From Chloroflexota bacterium (GTDB lineage: Bacteria; Chloroflexota; UBA11872), in assembly GCA_022821645.1 (NCBI GenBank), contig JAJEDE010000012.1, forward strand, positions 62,001-126,000: DNA of 64,000 nucleotides, read 5' to 3'. Positions 35,601 to 45,500 of the stretch are shown here, piece after piece. The notes beneath the pieces are model-generated. The model had not been told where the DNA came from. It searched no databases and saw nothing but the letters and a program-made list of their open reading frames with translations. Numbering within the stretch: the stretch's first letter is position 1; each line of letters begins with the position of its first letter. A program made the position numbers and the translations under genes.

Positions 35601-35849
35601 ATGTCAGACGGCCGATCGCGTCTTACCCGTCCACTGAACCCAATGCCGCCCGAGGTCGAACGCGCATTGGAGGACGCCGGCCTGATGGAGGCCTACCAGG
35701 CCCGTCCGCCCTACCAGCGGAACGACTACCTGGGCTGGATCGACCGGGCCAAACGCCCCGAAACCAAGGCCCGCCGCCTACAGCAGATGCTGGACGAATT
35801 AGGGCAGGGCGACGTGTACATGAAGATGGGTTGGCGGGTGGGGAGATAG
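35601..35849 (+). CDS. YdeI/OmpD-associated-type small protein
   Basis: This 82-residue protein ends with [20 protein letters not shown] and a [16 protein letters not shown]-type stretch, the C-terminal signature of the YdeI/OmpD-associated family. The family is otherwise usually longer with an extra N-terminal domain, so this is a minimal form. I chose the ATG at 35601; a later ATG at 35643 would also leave the conserved part intact. The function is unknown. Confidence 0.65.
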   Translation: MSDGRSRLTRPLNPMPPEVERALEDAGLMEAYQARPPYQRNDYLGWIDRAKRPETKARRLQQMLDELGQGDVYMKMGWRVGR

Positions 35850-35883
35850 TGGAGGGCGCAAGCGCGTCAACTACGATGTGTCA

Positions 35884-36186
35884 ATGTCTATGAAGAGCCC
35901 GCCGCATCCCGGGCGAAGCATCCAGGAGAACTGCCTGGATCCGCTCGGTCTGAGTGTCACGAACGCAGCGAAGGGCCTGGGTGTGGCGCGTCACACGCTT
36001 TCGCGTGTGCTGAACGGGCACGCGGCGATTTCGCCGGAGATGGCGATTCGGCTTGAGAAGGCCGGGTGGTCGAACGCCGAGTTCTGGCTGCGCCGGCAGA
36101 CGGCCTATGACTTGGCACAGGCACGCCAGCGCCAAGACCAGATTCGGGTCGAGGTCTCGCTGATTGAGGCCCGGCCGGCAGGTTAG
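35884..36186 (+). CDS. higA: HigA-type XRE-family antitoxin/regulator, no visible toxin partner
   Basis: This 100-residue helix-turn-helix protein begins with [20 protein letters not shown], the usual HigA opening. The HTH reads [19 protein letters not shown], followed by [22 protein letters not shown], all typical of HigA antitoxins. HigB toxins normally lie directly upstream. Here the upstream gene is the YdeI-type protein and no HigB-like frame is visible, so this is an orphan. It may act as an autonomous repressor or be a remnant of a lost pair. Starts at 35878 (GTG) or 35890 (ATG) are also possible. Confidence 0.8.
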   Translation: MSMKSPPHPGRSIQENCLDPLGLSVTNAAKGLGVARHTLSRVLNGHAAISPEMAIRLEKAGWSNAEFWLRRQTAYDLAQARQRQDQIRVEVSLIEARPAG

Positions 36187-36300
36187 ACGATCGGCAATGA
36201 AGCAACTATGGACGATTGTCCCGTGTGTGGGGCGGTGATTTAGTTGGAGCCACGCCCTCTCGAATAGGTGGCGGGTGGTGGTTTTACCGGTGCTTGACTG

Positions 36301-36345
36301 TTAGACCATGAGTTCGCCGCCGGTGATGTCGAGCGCGGCGCCGTT
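36301..36345 (-). pseudogene. Isolated 3' end of an SDR gene (14 codons plus stop)
   Basis: On the minus strand this stretch reads GAALDITGGELMV then a stop, the same C-terminus as the intact SDR gene at 45941. About 40 of the first 43 bases match 45941-45983 in direct orientation. Nothing upstream of it looks like the rest of an SDR. The remainder of the 36187-36494 gap (about 300 bases) contains no other feature I can support. Confidence 0.8.
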
Positions 36346-36494
36346 CGCGAGCCTGGGAATCAGCGCTGGCGAGAAACTAACGATCCGAGGGAACGAATGA
36401 ACCGCGTGGTGCGTAATCTCTTGCAACGGATCGATACGTCCCGGACACCATAATTCGCACGCGCGCCTCAACGCGGGTTCGGTTTCGCCGCCTC

Positions 36495-39400
36495 TTGCGG
36501 GCGGTCAGTCCGCTCTTAGTGGCGCTGGCGCTGGTGCTGATTGCAACTCTGCAACCCGTGGCGCGGGCGCAGGAGCCCAGCCCGGGCCCGGCGCTGCTGC
36601 CGACGGCGGCGGCCGAACCTCCGAAGCCGGAGGATCGTTTCGTCACGGTGAGCAGCGGCAACTTTCACACGTGCGCCCTGCGAGCGAACGGCGAAGTTCT
36701 GTGTTGGGGCGCCTGGCCGCCGGGCGAGACGGCCGAATTCGGCCAGGTTGACTTCGGCCAGGCGACGCCGCCGGACGGCGAGCGCTTCGCGTCCATCAGC
36801 AGCGGCGGCTTTCACACGTGCGGCCTGCGGGACGATGGAAGCGTCGTGTGCTGGGGCGCCGGTCTGGACGACCAGTCCGAAGGCCTGGGCCAGGTGGGCT
36901 TCGGCCAGACGTCCCCTCCGGTTGGCGAGGTCTTCACCGCCATCAGCAGCGGCGGCGGGCATACGTGCGGGCTGCGCGAGGATGGATCGGTGGCCTGCTG
37001 GGGGGACGACGAATCCGGCCAGACCTCGCCGCCGGACGGCGAGACATTCAGCGCCATCACCAGCGGCGCCAATCACTCCTGCGGTCTTCGAGAAGACGGC
37101 GTGGTCGTGTGCTGGGGACCGGAGCCGGGGCCCGGTCCGTTCGGCGGCTGGGAAGCTCCACCGGAAGCCGCGTTTGCGTCGATCGACGGGGCCCACGGTT
37201 ATACGTGCGGCGTGCCGCTGGAAGGTCCGCCCTTCTGCTGGGGGAGCTATTCGGAGATCCCCAACCTTGCACGCTACCCGCCGCCGGACCTCTGGCTTAT
37301 GGCCGTCAGCGGTGGCGGTGGCCATGCCTGTGGGCTCAACAAGGACGGGACCCCGATCTGCTGGGGCGACCTGGCGGACAGTCCGCCGCCGGGGCAGCGC
37401 TTCGCGTCGCTCAGTAGCGGGGTCGGGCATACCTGCGGGCTCCGCGCCGACGACGGCACCGTGGCCTGCTGGGGCGACGATTCGTATGGGCAGGCGTCTC
37501 CGCCCGAGGGCGCGCGGTACCTGGGTTCCGAGCCCATCCCGCCCGATCCCTACGACCCGGGGGCACCGCTGACCGCGCTCAGCAGCGGTGGTAATCATCT
37601 CTGCGGCATCACCAGCGAAGGCCTCGCCTGGTGCGTTGGCAGCGACTCATTTGGTCAGGCATCGCCGCCGCCTGGGATGAAGTTCGCAGCCATCAGTGCC
37701 GGCTGGCTCCACACCTGCGGGATTCGCCTGGATGGCGTGGCGGTCTGCTGGGGTGACGATGAGGACGGCGAATCTTCGCCGCCGCCTGGGGAGCGGTTCG
37801 TGGCGATCAGTAGCGGCACCGCCCGTACCTGCGCTCTGCGCGAGGACGGGACGCCCGTCTGCTGGGGTGGCGAGAGCGCTGAAGAGACGGCCGCCGTGGA
37901 GGCCGAGCAGTTCACCGCCGTTAGTACCGGCTGGTCACACGCCTGCGCGCTGCGGGCCGACGGTTCAGCCGTCTGCTGGGGTACCGACTGGGATGGCCGG
38001 GCCACGCCGCCGGAAGGACAGAAGTTCAAGGCCATCAGCAGTAGCTGGCAGCACACCTGCGGAGTGCGCGAGGACGGAACCGCGGTGTGCTGGGGCCGCG
38101 ACAGGGACAGGCAGGCCTCGCCGCCTGATTACGAGCGCCTTGTGGACATCAGCACAAACCTCTACCACACCTGCGCGCTGCGAGATGACGGTACGTCTGT
38201 GTGTTGGGGCGCCGCTCGCCCTGGGGTGGACGACGGTCAGGCTTCTCCGTTGCCCGGCGACCAGTTCGTGGACTTGAGTAGCGGAGTCGAGTTCACCTGC
38301 GGCCTGCGCGCGGATGGCACGTACGGGTGCTGGCGCTTCGGCCCCGCGAAGCTCGGCTTCGACCTTGAGAAAGTTGGGCGCCAGGGATTCAGGGCGGTCA
38401 GCGATCGTGCGCTGACTGCGGTTAGCAGCGGTAACCGACATACCTGCGCGATCGATGCGGACGGCGCGCTGCATTGCTGGGGTTTGAACGACTACGGGCA
38501 GGCCTCTCCACCGGCGGACGGGAGCTTCACCGCGGTCAGCAGCGGAGAACGGCACACCTGCGCCCTTCGCGACAACGGCGAGGCGGTCTGTTGGGGCGAC
38601 GCGGCGGATGGCCGGACCGAGCCGCCGGCCGACGAGCGGTTTGTGGCGATCAGCAGCGGCTGGGCCCATACCTGTGCGCTGCGCGAGGACGGTTCAGCCG
38701 CGTGTTGGGGTAAGGATCATGATGGACAGGCCTCGCCGCCCGCGGATGAGCGCTTCAGTGCCATCAGCAGCGGGCCAACGCACGCCTGCGCGCTACGCCA
38801 GGACGGGTCGGTGGTGTGCTGGGGGCAGGATGACGACGGCCAGGCCTCGCCGCCGGAGGGCTCGCAGTTCTCCGCCATTAGCAGCGGCTCGGATTACACC
38901 TGTGCCCTCCACGAGGACGGCAGCCCGTTTTGCTGGGGCGACTCCGATAACGAGGCGTCGACGCCGCCATATGTCGACCGCTTCGTCTCGATCAGCAGTG
39001 GTTCCGATCACGCGTGCGGACTACGGGCCGACGGCACGCCGGTCTGCTGGGGCGAACGGAATGCGGTCGCTCCGCCGGGCGAGCACTTCGACGCCATCAG
39101 CATCGGCGCCGTGCATACCTGCGCGCTGCGTACAGACGGACGCCCCGTCTGCTGGGGCAGTGGCTTCGTCACGCCGACCGAGTCGGCCGTGCGTTCACAG
39201 TTCGAGACGGTCAGTGTTCAGAGCTTCGTCGCTATCAGCAGCGGCTACGGGCACGTCTGCGCGCTGCGCGAGGACGGGTCGGCTGTCTGCTGGGGCTCGA
39301 GCGGCGCCGGCCAGACCGCGGCGCCGCAGGGCGAGACGTTCTCCTCGCTGACCAGCGGCGGCTCCCACACGTGCGGGTTGCGGCGGGACGGCGTGGCGGT

Positions 39401-42400
39401 CTGCTGGGGATACAACGAGCAGGGCCAGGCGTCGCCGCCGGAGGACGAGCGGTTTACGACGCTCACCAGCGATAGCTATCACACCTGTGGGCTACGTAGC
39501 GACGGAACCGCGATCTGCTGGGGGCGTGACGACAACGGTGAGGCGTCACCGCCCGAGGGCGTGCAGTTCATGGCAGTCAGCGCCGGCGAGCGCCACACCT
39601 GCGGCGTGCGAACCGACGGCGTGGCGGTCTGCTGGGGGGACGATGAGCACGGCAAGTCGACGCCAACGCAGGCCGAGCGATTCGTTGCCGTGAGCGGCGG
39701 CGAGGAGCACACCTGCGCGCTGCGCGCCGACGGGACGCCGGTCTGCTGGGGCATGGCCGGGAGCGTGACGTCACCGCCGCACGGCGTGGCGTTTACCGCA
39801 CTCAGCAGCGGCCCACAGCACACGTGTGGATTGCTGGCGGACGGGACGCCGGTCTGCTGGGGCTCAAACGCCGGCGGTTATGAAACCCCTGGCGGGCGAG
39901 CCGTAGCGCCGCACGGCGAGAAACTCAGCGCGGTGAGCAGTGGCGGTGACTTTACGTGCGGCCTTCGCACGGACGGCACGCCGGTTTGCTGGGGCGGGCG
40001 CTTCGAGACCGGAGCACCGCGCTATCCGCCTATCGCCGGCGGCCCGTTTGTTGCGATGAGCAGTGGGGAGTTGCATACCTGTGCGCTGCGCGAAGACGGC
40101 TCGCCGCTCTGTTGGGGCGACGACACCCACGGTCAGGCGTCGCCGCCAGCGGACGAGCGCTTCGTGGCCGTGAGCAGCGGCGAGCACCACACCTGCGCGC
40201 TGCGCGAGGACGGTGGTGCGGTGTGCTGGGGATCGAATCGCGATGGGCGGTCAACGCCGCCGGAGGGTGAACGATTCGACTACCTCAGCAGCGGCTCAAG
40301 CCACAGTTGCGCGTTGAGGTTAAATGGGTCCGCGGCGTGCTGGGGGCGCGACGACCAGGGGCAGGCCTCGCCGCCAGAAGCCGAGACGTTCGTGGCGATC
40401 GGCAGCGGCGGCGAGCACACCTGCGGCCTGCGCGATGACGGGTCCGCCTTCTGCTGGGGCTCGGAAGACCGATCCAGCAGCCGGGACAAGCCCTGGCCGC
40501 CTGAGGACGAGCGCTTTGTCGCCCTCAGTGTTGGGCCGAACCATACCTGTGCGCTGCGAGCGGATGGCACGTTTTGGTGCAGCACGGACTTCAATCAGTG
40601 GTCCGGGGAATACGAGCACGAGCGGTTCGTTTCCATAAGCAGCGCCCGCGAGCGTCTTTGCGGCCTTCGGGACGACGGTTCGGTCGCCTGCCTTGGCGAC
40701 TTTCGAATCTACCTTCCGGTCAACCAGCCGTTCGTGTCGCTTAGCACTGGGGCCCGGCACACCTGTGGGCTGCGCGAGGACGGCGCCATCCTGTGCTGGG
40801 GGCAGAACAACCGGGGCCAGGCTTCGCTACAGGACCGGTACCCAACGTCATTGCGTGGCGAGCGTTTCACGGCCGTGACCGCCGGCAGCCGCGTCGCCTG
40901 CGCGCTTCGCCAGGACGGGACGCCGGTCTGCTGGGTGGCGCCCGATTCCAGGTGGTCGTCGCCACGCGACCTTCCGGAGACTCCAGACGAGCGGCTGAAG
41001 ACAGTCAGCGCCGGGTCCGGGTACGTCTGTGGGCTTCGCGACGATGGCACCCCCGTGTGCTGGGGAGAGGACTGGAACGGCCGAGCCGTGCCGCCGGAAG
41101 GCGAGGTGTTCGCGGCCATTAGTGCCGGCTCGGGGCACACCTGCGCGCTGCGCCCAGACGGCACCCCGGTGTGCTGGGGCGGCAACGATGATGGGTCGGG
41201 TCGGCACGTCGGCGGGGCGTCGCCGCCGGCTGGTGAGCGCTTCTCGACCATCAGCGTGGGTGCGTTCCACACCTGCGCCCTGCGGGAGGACGGCACCACG
41301 GTGTGCTGGGGTAGCAACGAGGACGGGCGCGGCAACCCCGTCGGCCAAGCCTCACCTCCCAGCGGCGAGCGTTTCACGACCCTCAGCAGCGCATCGCTTC
41401 ACACGTGTGCCCTGCGCGAGGACGGCACGGCCGTCTGCTGGGGTGAGAACCATGACGGCCGGTCGTCGCCGCCGGCGAACGACTCGTTCGTCGCGATCGA
41501 CAGCGGCGCCGAACACACTTGCGGTGTCCGCGCCGACGGTTCCGCCGTCTGCTGGGGACAGGACTGGAGTGGCGAGTCTTCGGCGCCGGCGGGCGAGACT
41601 TTCGCAGCCATCGGCAGTGGGCAGGACTTCAGCTGCGCCCTGCGCCAGGACGGAACCGCGACGTGCTGGGGCGAGGGGTTCCCCCGCCCGCCTGAGGTGA
41701 CACCCCCGTACACACCGCCGGCGCCGCCGCTGCCCAGCCCGCTGCCAGCGTTCGTGGCCGTCAGTTGCGGAGCGTTCCACACCTGTGCGCTCAGCCTGGA
41801 TGGTCAGGCAATTTGCTGGGGTGGATGGTCCGTCAATCGGCCGGTGTGGCCCCCGGAAGGTGAGCGGTTTGTCGCGCTCAGCAGCGGGTGGAGCCACACC
41901 TGCGGGCTACGCGAAGACGGAACGGCCGTGTGCTGGGGTGTAGGCGTCGCCGTCAGCGAGCCGCCCCCTGTCGGCGAAACGTTCTCCGCGCTGAGCAGCG
42001 GCTCAAGCCACACCTGCGGCTTGCGTAGCGATGGGACGGCGGTCTGCTGGGGCTTCGACGATGACGGTCGAACCTGGCCTCCGGCCGGCGAACGGTTCAC
42101 GATGCTCAGCAGTGGTGGCGGTCACACCTGTGGCCTGCGCGAGGATGGGACGGCGGTCTGCTGGGGACGCGACGACGAAGGCCAGGCCTCGCCGCCCGCC
42201 GACGAGCGGTTTACGGCAATTGCCAGCGGCGGCGATCACACCTGCGGGTTGCGTGCGGATGGGACCGTCCGCTGCTGGGGCGACAAGTCAGCCGCTCACG
42301 CGACGCCGCCGGTGGGCGAGACTTTCGTGGCAATCAGCAGCGACGACTACCGCACCTGTGGGCTCCGTAGCGATGGGACCGTGGAGTGCTGGGGATCCTT

Positions 42401-42545
42401 CCGACCCGGCGAATCCACATCGCCCGACGACGTGCGGGTCACCACCATCAGCATGGGTCGAGCACACATCTGTGGCCTGCGCGCGGACGGAACCGTGGCT
42501 TGCTGGGGGTCCGATGACGAGGGCCAGGTGTGGCCGTCGCGATGA
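36495..42545 (+). CDS. Giant secreted RCC1-repeat protein (49 repeats)
   Basis: This 2016-residue protein has a signal-like N-terminus (SPLLVALALVLIATLQPVARA), a Pro/Ala linker and then RCC1-type repeats to the end. I count 49 repeats of about 38-45 residues with the core HTCGLREDGTAVCWG. Nearly every repeat has two Cys nine residues apart, as expected for one disulfide per blade outside the cell. Longer linkers follow repeats 7, 14, 21 and 42, with shorter irregular ones after 28 and 35, so the chain parses as seven seven-bladed propellers. No anchor or catalytic domain is seen. The start codon appears to be TTG at 36495; an upstream ATA or ATT start cannot be excluded. The stop overlaps the next gene. 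Confidence 0.88.
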   Translation: MRAVSPLLVALALVLIATLQPVARAQEPSPGPALLPTAAAEPPKPEDRFVTVSSGNFHTCALRANGEVLCWGAWPPGETAEFGQVDFGQATPPDGERFASISSGGFHTCGLRDDGSVVCWGAGLDDQSEGLGQVGFGQTSPPVGEVFTAISSGGGHTCGLREDGSVACWGDDESGQTSPPDGETFSAITSGANHSCGLREDGVVVCWGPEPGPGPFGGWEAPPEAAFASIDGAHGYTCGVPLEGPPFCWGSYSEIPNLARYPPPDLWLMAVSGGGGHACGLNKDGTPICWGDLADSPPPGQRFASLSSGVGHTCGLRADDGTVACWGDDSYGQASPPEGARYLGSEPIPPDPYDPGAPLTALSSGGNHLCGITSEGLAWCVGSDSFGQASPPPGMKFAAISAGWLHTCGIRLDGVAVCWGDDEDGESSPPPGERFVAISSGTARTCALREDGTPVCWGGESAEETAAVEAEQFTAVSTGWSHACALRADGSAVCWGTDWDGRATPPEGQKFKAISSSWQHTCGVREDGTAVCWGRDRDRQASPPDYERLVDISTNLYHTCALRDDGTSVCWGAARPGVDDGQASPLPGDQFVDLSSGVEFTCGLRADGTYGCWRFGPAKLGFDLEKVGRQGFRAVSDRALTAVSSGNRHTCAIDADGALHCWGLNDYGQASPPADGSFTAVSSGERHTCALRDNGEAVCWGDAADGRTEPPADERFVAISSGWAHTCALREDGSAACWGKDHDGQASPPADERFSAISSGPTHACALRQDGSVVCWGQDDDGQASPPEGSQFSAISSGSDYTCALHEDGSPFCWGDSDNEASTPPYVDRFVSISSGSDHACGLRADGTPVCWGERNAVAPPGEHFDAISIGAVHTCALRTDGRPVCWGSGFVTPTESAVRSQFETVSVQSFVAISSGYGHVCALREDGSAVCWGSSGAGQTAAPQGETFSSLTSGGSHTCGLRRDGVAVCWGYNEQGQASPPEDERFTTLTSDSYHTCGLRSDGTAICWGRDDNGEASPPEGVQFMAVSAGERHTCGVRTDGVAVCWGDDEHGKSTPTQAERFVAVSGGEEHTCALRADGTPVCWGMAGSVTSPPHGVAFTALSSGPQHTCGLLADGTPVCWGSNAGGYETPGGRAVAPHGEKLSAVSSGGDFTCGLRTDGTPVCWGGRFETGAPRYPPIAGGPFVAMSSGELHTCALREDGSPLCWGDDTHGQASPPADERFVAVSSGEHHTCALREDGGAVCWGSNRDGRSTPPEGERFDYLSSGSSHSCALRLNGSAACWGRDDQGQASPPEAETFVAIGSGGEHTCGLRDDGSAFCWGSEDRSSSRDKPWPPEDERFVALSVGPNHTCALRADGTFWCSTDFNQWSGEYEHERFVSISSARERLCGLRDDGSVACLGDFRIYLPVNQPFVSLSTGARHTCGLREDGAILCWGQNNRGQASLQDRYPTSLRGERFTAVTAGSRVACALRQDGTPVCWVAPDSRWSSPRDLPETPDERLKTVSAGSGYVCGLRDDGTPVCWGEDWNGRAVPPEGEVFAAISAGSGHTCALRPDGTPVCWGGNDDGSGRHVGGASPPAGERFSTISVGAFHTCALREDGTTVCWGSNEDGRGNPVGQASPPSGERFTTLSSASLHTCALREDGTAVCWGENHDGRSSPPANDSFVAIDSGAEHTCGVRADGSAVCWGQDWSGESSAPAGETFAAIGSGQDFSCALRQDGTATCWGEGFPRPPEVTPPYTPPAPPLPSPLPAFVAVSCGAFHTCALSLDGQAICWGGWSVNRPVWPPEGERFVALSSGWSHTCGLREDGTAVCWGVGVAVSEPPPVGETFSALSSGSSHTCGLRSDGTAVCWGFDDDGRTWPPAGERFTMLSSGGGHTCGLREDGTAVCWGRDDEGQASPPADERFTAIASGGDHTCGLRADGTVRCWGDKSAAHATPPVGETFVAISSDDYRTCGLRSDGTVECWGSFRPGESTSPDDVRVTTISMGRAHICGLRADGTVACWGSDDEGQVWPSR

Positions 42546-45500
42546 GGCTGGTGAACGTGCTGATGGTCCTCCAGAGCGTCAGTTGCTCTGCCGCTCGTCG
42601 GGTGGGGCGGCGACTCCGGTCGGCTTGTTCGGCGCAAGCGATTCGGCTGACTCCAGGCCTTCGTCGATCGCGCGGCAGATCGAGGCCATTGCCCGGACAG
42701 CTGCGACCTCTCACCGCAAGACGTAGGTCCCGAGCCCTGGCGCCGCCGTTGCGCTTCGTCGCGCTGGCCGCCGTGCTGGTTGCGCTCGGTGTGAGCCTCA
42801 CGACCCGGCCGGCGCATGCGCACAGCCGCATTCCGCCGTGCGAGAGTTTCGGTCTCCGCGGCATTCACGTGATGAATGCCCGGAACTCGGTGCAGTGGAC
42901 GCCGGGTGGCTCCGAACTGCTATTTATCCACCACGACCAGCTCTACCAGGCGACGGCGGACGGGACACGCGTGCACGGCACGTTTGAGGTGCCGTACGAG
43001 GCCCACATCGAGTCGCGGTCGTATATCAAGGTCTACCTGTCCCACGCCGACGTCTCCCCTGACGGGACTCGCGTGGCGTACTCCGTCTGCTGGGACTCCT
43101 TTACGTTCTGGGACAGCCCGCCAAGGGAACCGCCGGACGAGGAGTCCCGGGCGGTCGACGCTCCGATCGGCACCGTGTTCTTCGAAGTCGCCGTCTGGGA
43201 TGCGACCACGGACGAGGTGGACTACCTGGCCGTTGGCAGCGTGCCCGTGTGGTCGCCCGACGGTAGCCGCATTGCGTTCTTGTCCGACTACAACTACGCC
43301 GACCCGCCGGACGGCCGACGGACACGCGTCGAGGCCGACCCGGGGCTCTTCAGCATGGCCGCGGACGGCTCCGACATCCAACGCCTGGCGCCGGCGGACC
43401 TTGGGGATGTCGGCCTTCCGCCCCGCTGGTCGCCGGATGGGCAACTCCTGGCCTTTGTGCGTGGCGTGGGTTCGGCGGAGCAGGCGGTGTACACGGTAGG
43501 CGCCGACGGCTCCAATCTCAGGCAGGTATCCGCCGCGGCCAGTCTTCCCTCCTGGTCCCCCGACGGCGCGCGGCTGGCGCTGGCGTTGCCCGACGGCGAC
43601 GAGGTGGCCCTGTACACCCTCGCGGCGGACGGCTCGGACCCGCGGCGGCTGACGACGATCGAGGGCTGGCACAGCCTGGGCTGGAACGAAGGCTCGTCCG
43701 AGGCGGAAGCGGCGACCGCCTGGATCGAGACCGTGGCCTGGTCGCCGGACGGATCGAAGATTCTCTATACGTGCGGATGGACGTCGGTCTGCGTGGTCGA
43801 CCTGGATGGAAATCCCGTCGGGTCATCGCCTGAGAACTTCGGGGAGCCACACGGACCGGTCTGGTCGCCCGACGGATCGCGAATCGCGATTGGCCTGGGC
43901 GCTGAGTTGGACCGCTATTCGCGCAGCGTGCCCGAGGTTCTCTACACGATGAGGCCCGATGGCTCCGACCTGCAGGTCCTTGTGACCCTGGGCGTCGGGC
44001 TGGTGGCCGAGAGCGTCAGAGAGGCCGACCTTGCAACGCGATACGCGGCCTGCACCGCCGGATACGTAGTCCCCGAACCCGGTGCGAATTCCGGCCTGGT
44101 GAGCGACTGCCAGACGTTGATGAATCTGCGGGATTGGCTGTACGGCGGCGTGACCACGAACTGGAACTCCGGGACGCCCATCGACGAGTGGGTGGGGCTG
44201 ACGATCGAGGGCTCGCCACGGCGAGTGACTGGACTGAGCGTCGGTAGCGGCAGATACGGCGATCCCGTAACCGCGGGCGTTATTCCGCCCGAACTCGCAA
44301 ACCTGACCAAGCTGCGGACGCTGGAACTCGCCGGTAATCAGATAGCGGGGAACATTCCGCCGGAGCTCGGTCAACTCCGCGAGTTGGAGACGCTGGACGT
44401 CGCCCACAATCAACTCTCGGGAAGGATTCCAGCAGAGTTGGGCGACTTGATCTCGCTGCGGAGCCTGAACCTGGCCGGCAATCGGCTCTACGGTGAGATT
44501 CCACCGGAAGTGGGCCGGCTCGCCAGCCTTGAACTCCTGGACCTTGCCGGGAACGATCTGCACGGCGAGATCCCAGCGGAACTGGGCAACCTTTCCAGCC
44601 TGCAGCGGCTCAACCTTCGGGAAAACGAGTTCGGCGGGAGGATTCCACCCGAACTGGGTCAACTTGCCAGCCTGGCGGTGCTGGACTTCGCCGAGAGCGG
44701 TGTCACGGGAAGCATTCCGCCCGAAATCGGCGATCTGGCCGGGCTGGAGACGCTGGACCTCTCCAACAATGAGCTGACGGGTGACATTCCGCCCGAACTC
44801 GGCGGGCTGCGAAACCTGAAGGGGTTGAATCTCAGCCAGAACCACCTGACGGGCGGCATTCCCTGGGAACTGGGCTGGCTGACCAAGCTCACGGAGTTGC
44901 AGTTCGGGGGCAACCAACTCACCGGACGAGTTCCGGTGGCCCTGGGGTCCATGTACCACCTGCGGTCGCTGGGGCTGTGGGGCAATCAACTCGAGGAGTG
45001 CCTGCCGTTCCACCTGAACCGACGTGAGCCGCCGTACATCAGCCCGCGCGAGTGGGCGACCTGCGAGGCCGGTTCGTATGCCTTCAACATTCGAGACGAC
45101 GCCTTACTGGGCGCCAGCGTGGGGCAGGTCTACATCCCCGGCCGGCTGGCGGACACGGTCAGCTACGTGATCGCGGGCGGCAACGAGGACGGGGTATTCG
45201 CCATCGACTCCAGCAGCGGCCGCATCAGCGTTGCAAGCGCACTGGATGCTTCCGCGGTCGATGCCTATTCGCTAACGGTCGCGGCGAGCGATGGAATCGG
45301 CGACCCGGTACGGGTGGAGATCAGGGTCAATCCAGCGCCGTCGCCGCCGACGTGTGCCAGTGGAATCGCCGTACCCAATCCGGAGGAGAATCCCGGGCTG
45401 GTGAACGACTGCCGGATCCTTCTTGAGGTCAAGGAGCTATTGGCAGGGCGCACGTGGCTGAATTGGAGCGCCGAGGCTCCGCTGGAGCAGTGGGAGGCTA

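Noticed and set aside
36212-36245. Mini-gene MDDCPVCGAVI with a CxxC motif
   Set aside because: Only 11 codons, no ribosome site and no partner Cys pair; too short to support.
36640-42540. Possible CRISPR-like or other non-coding repeat array
   Set aside because: The repetition is the coding of RCC1 repeats with variable unit length and synonymous variation, without constant repeats and unique spacers.
36516-42868. Long minus-strand and alternative-frame open frames across the RCC1 and LRR genes
   Set aside because: They mirror the repetitive plus-strand coding sequence, have low-complexity Arg/Ala/Pro-rich text and no ribosome sites or family motifs.
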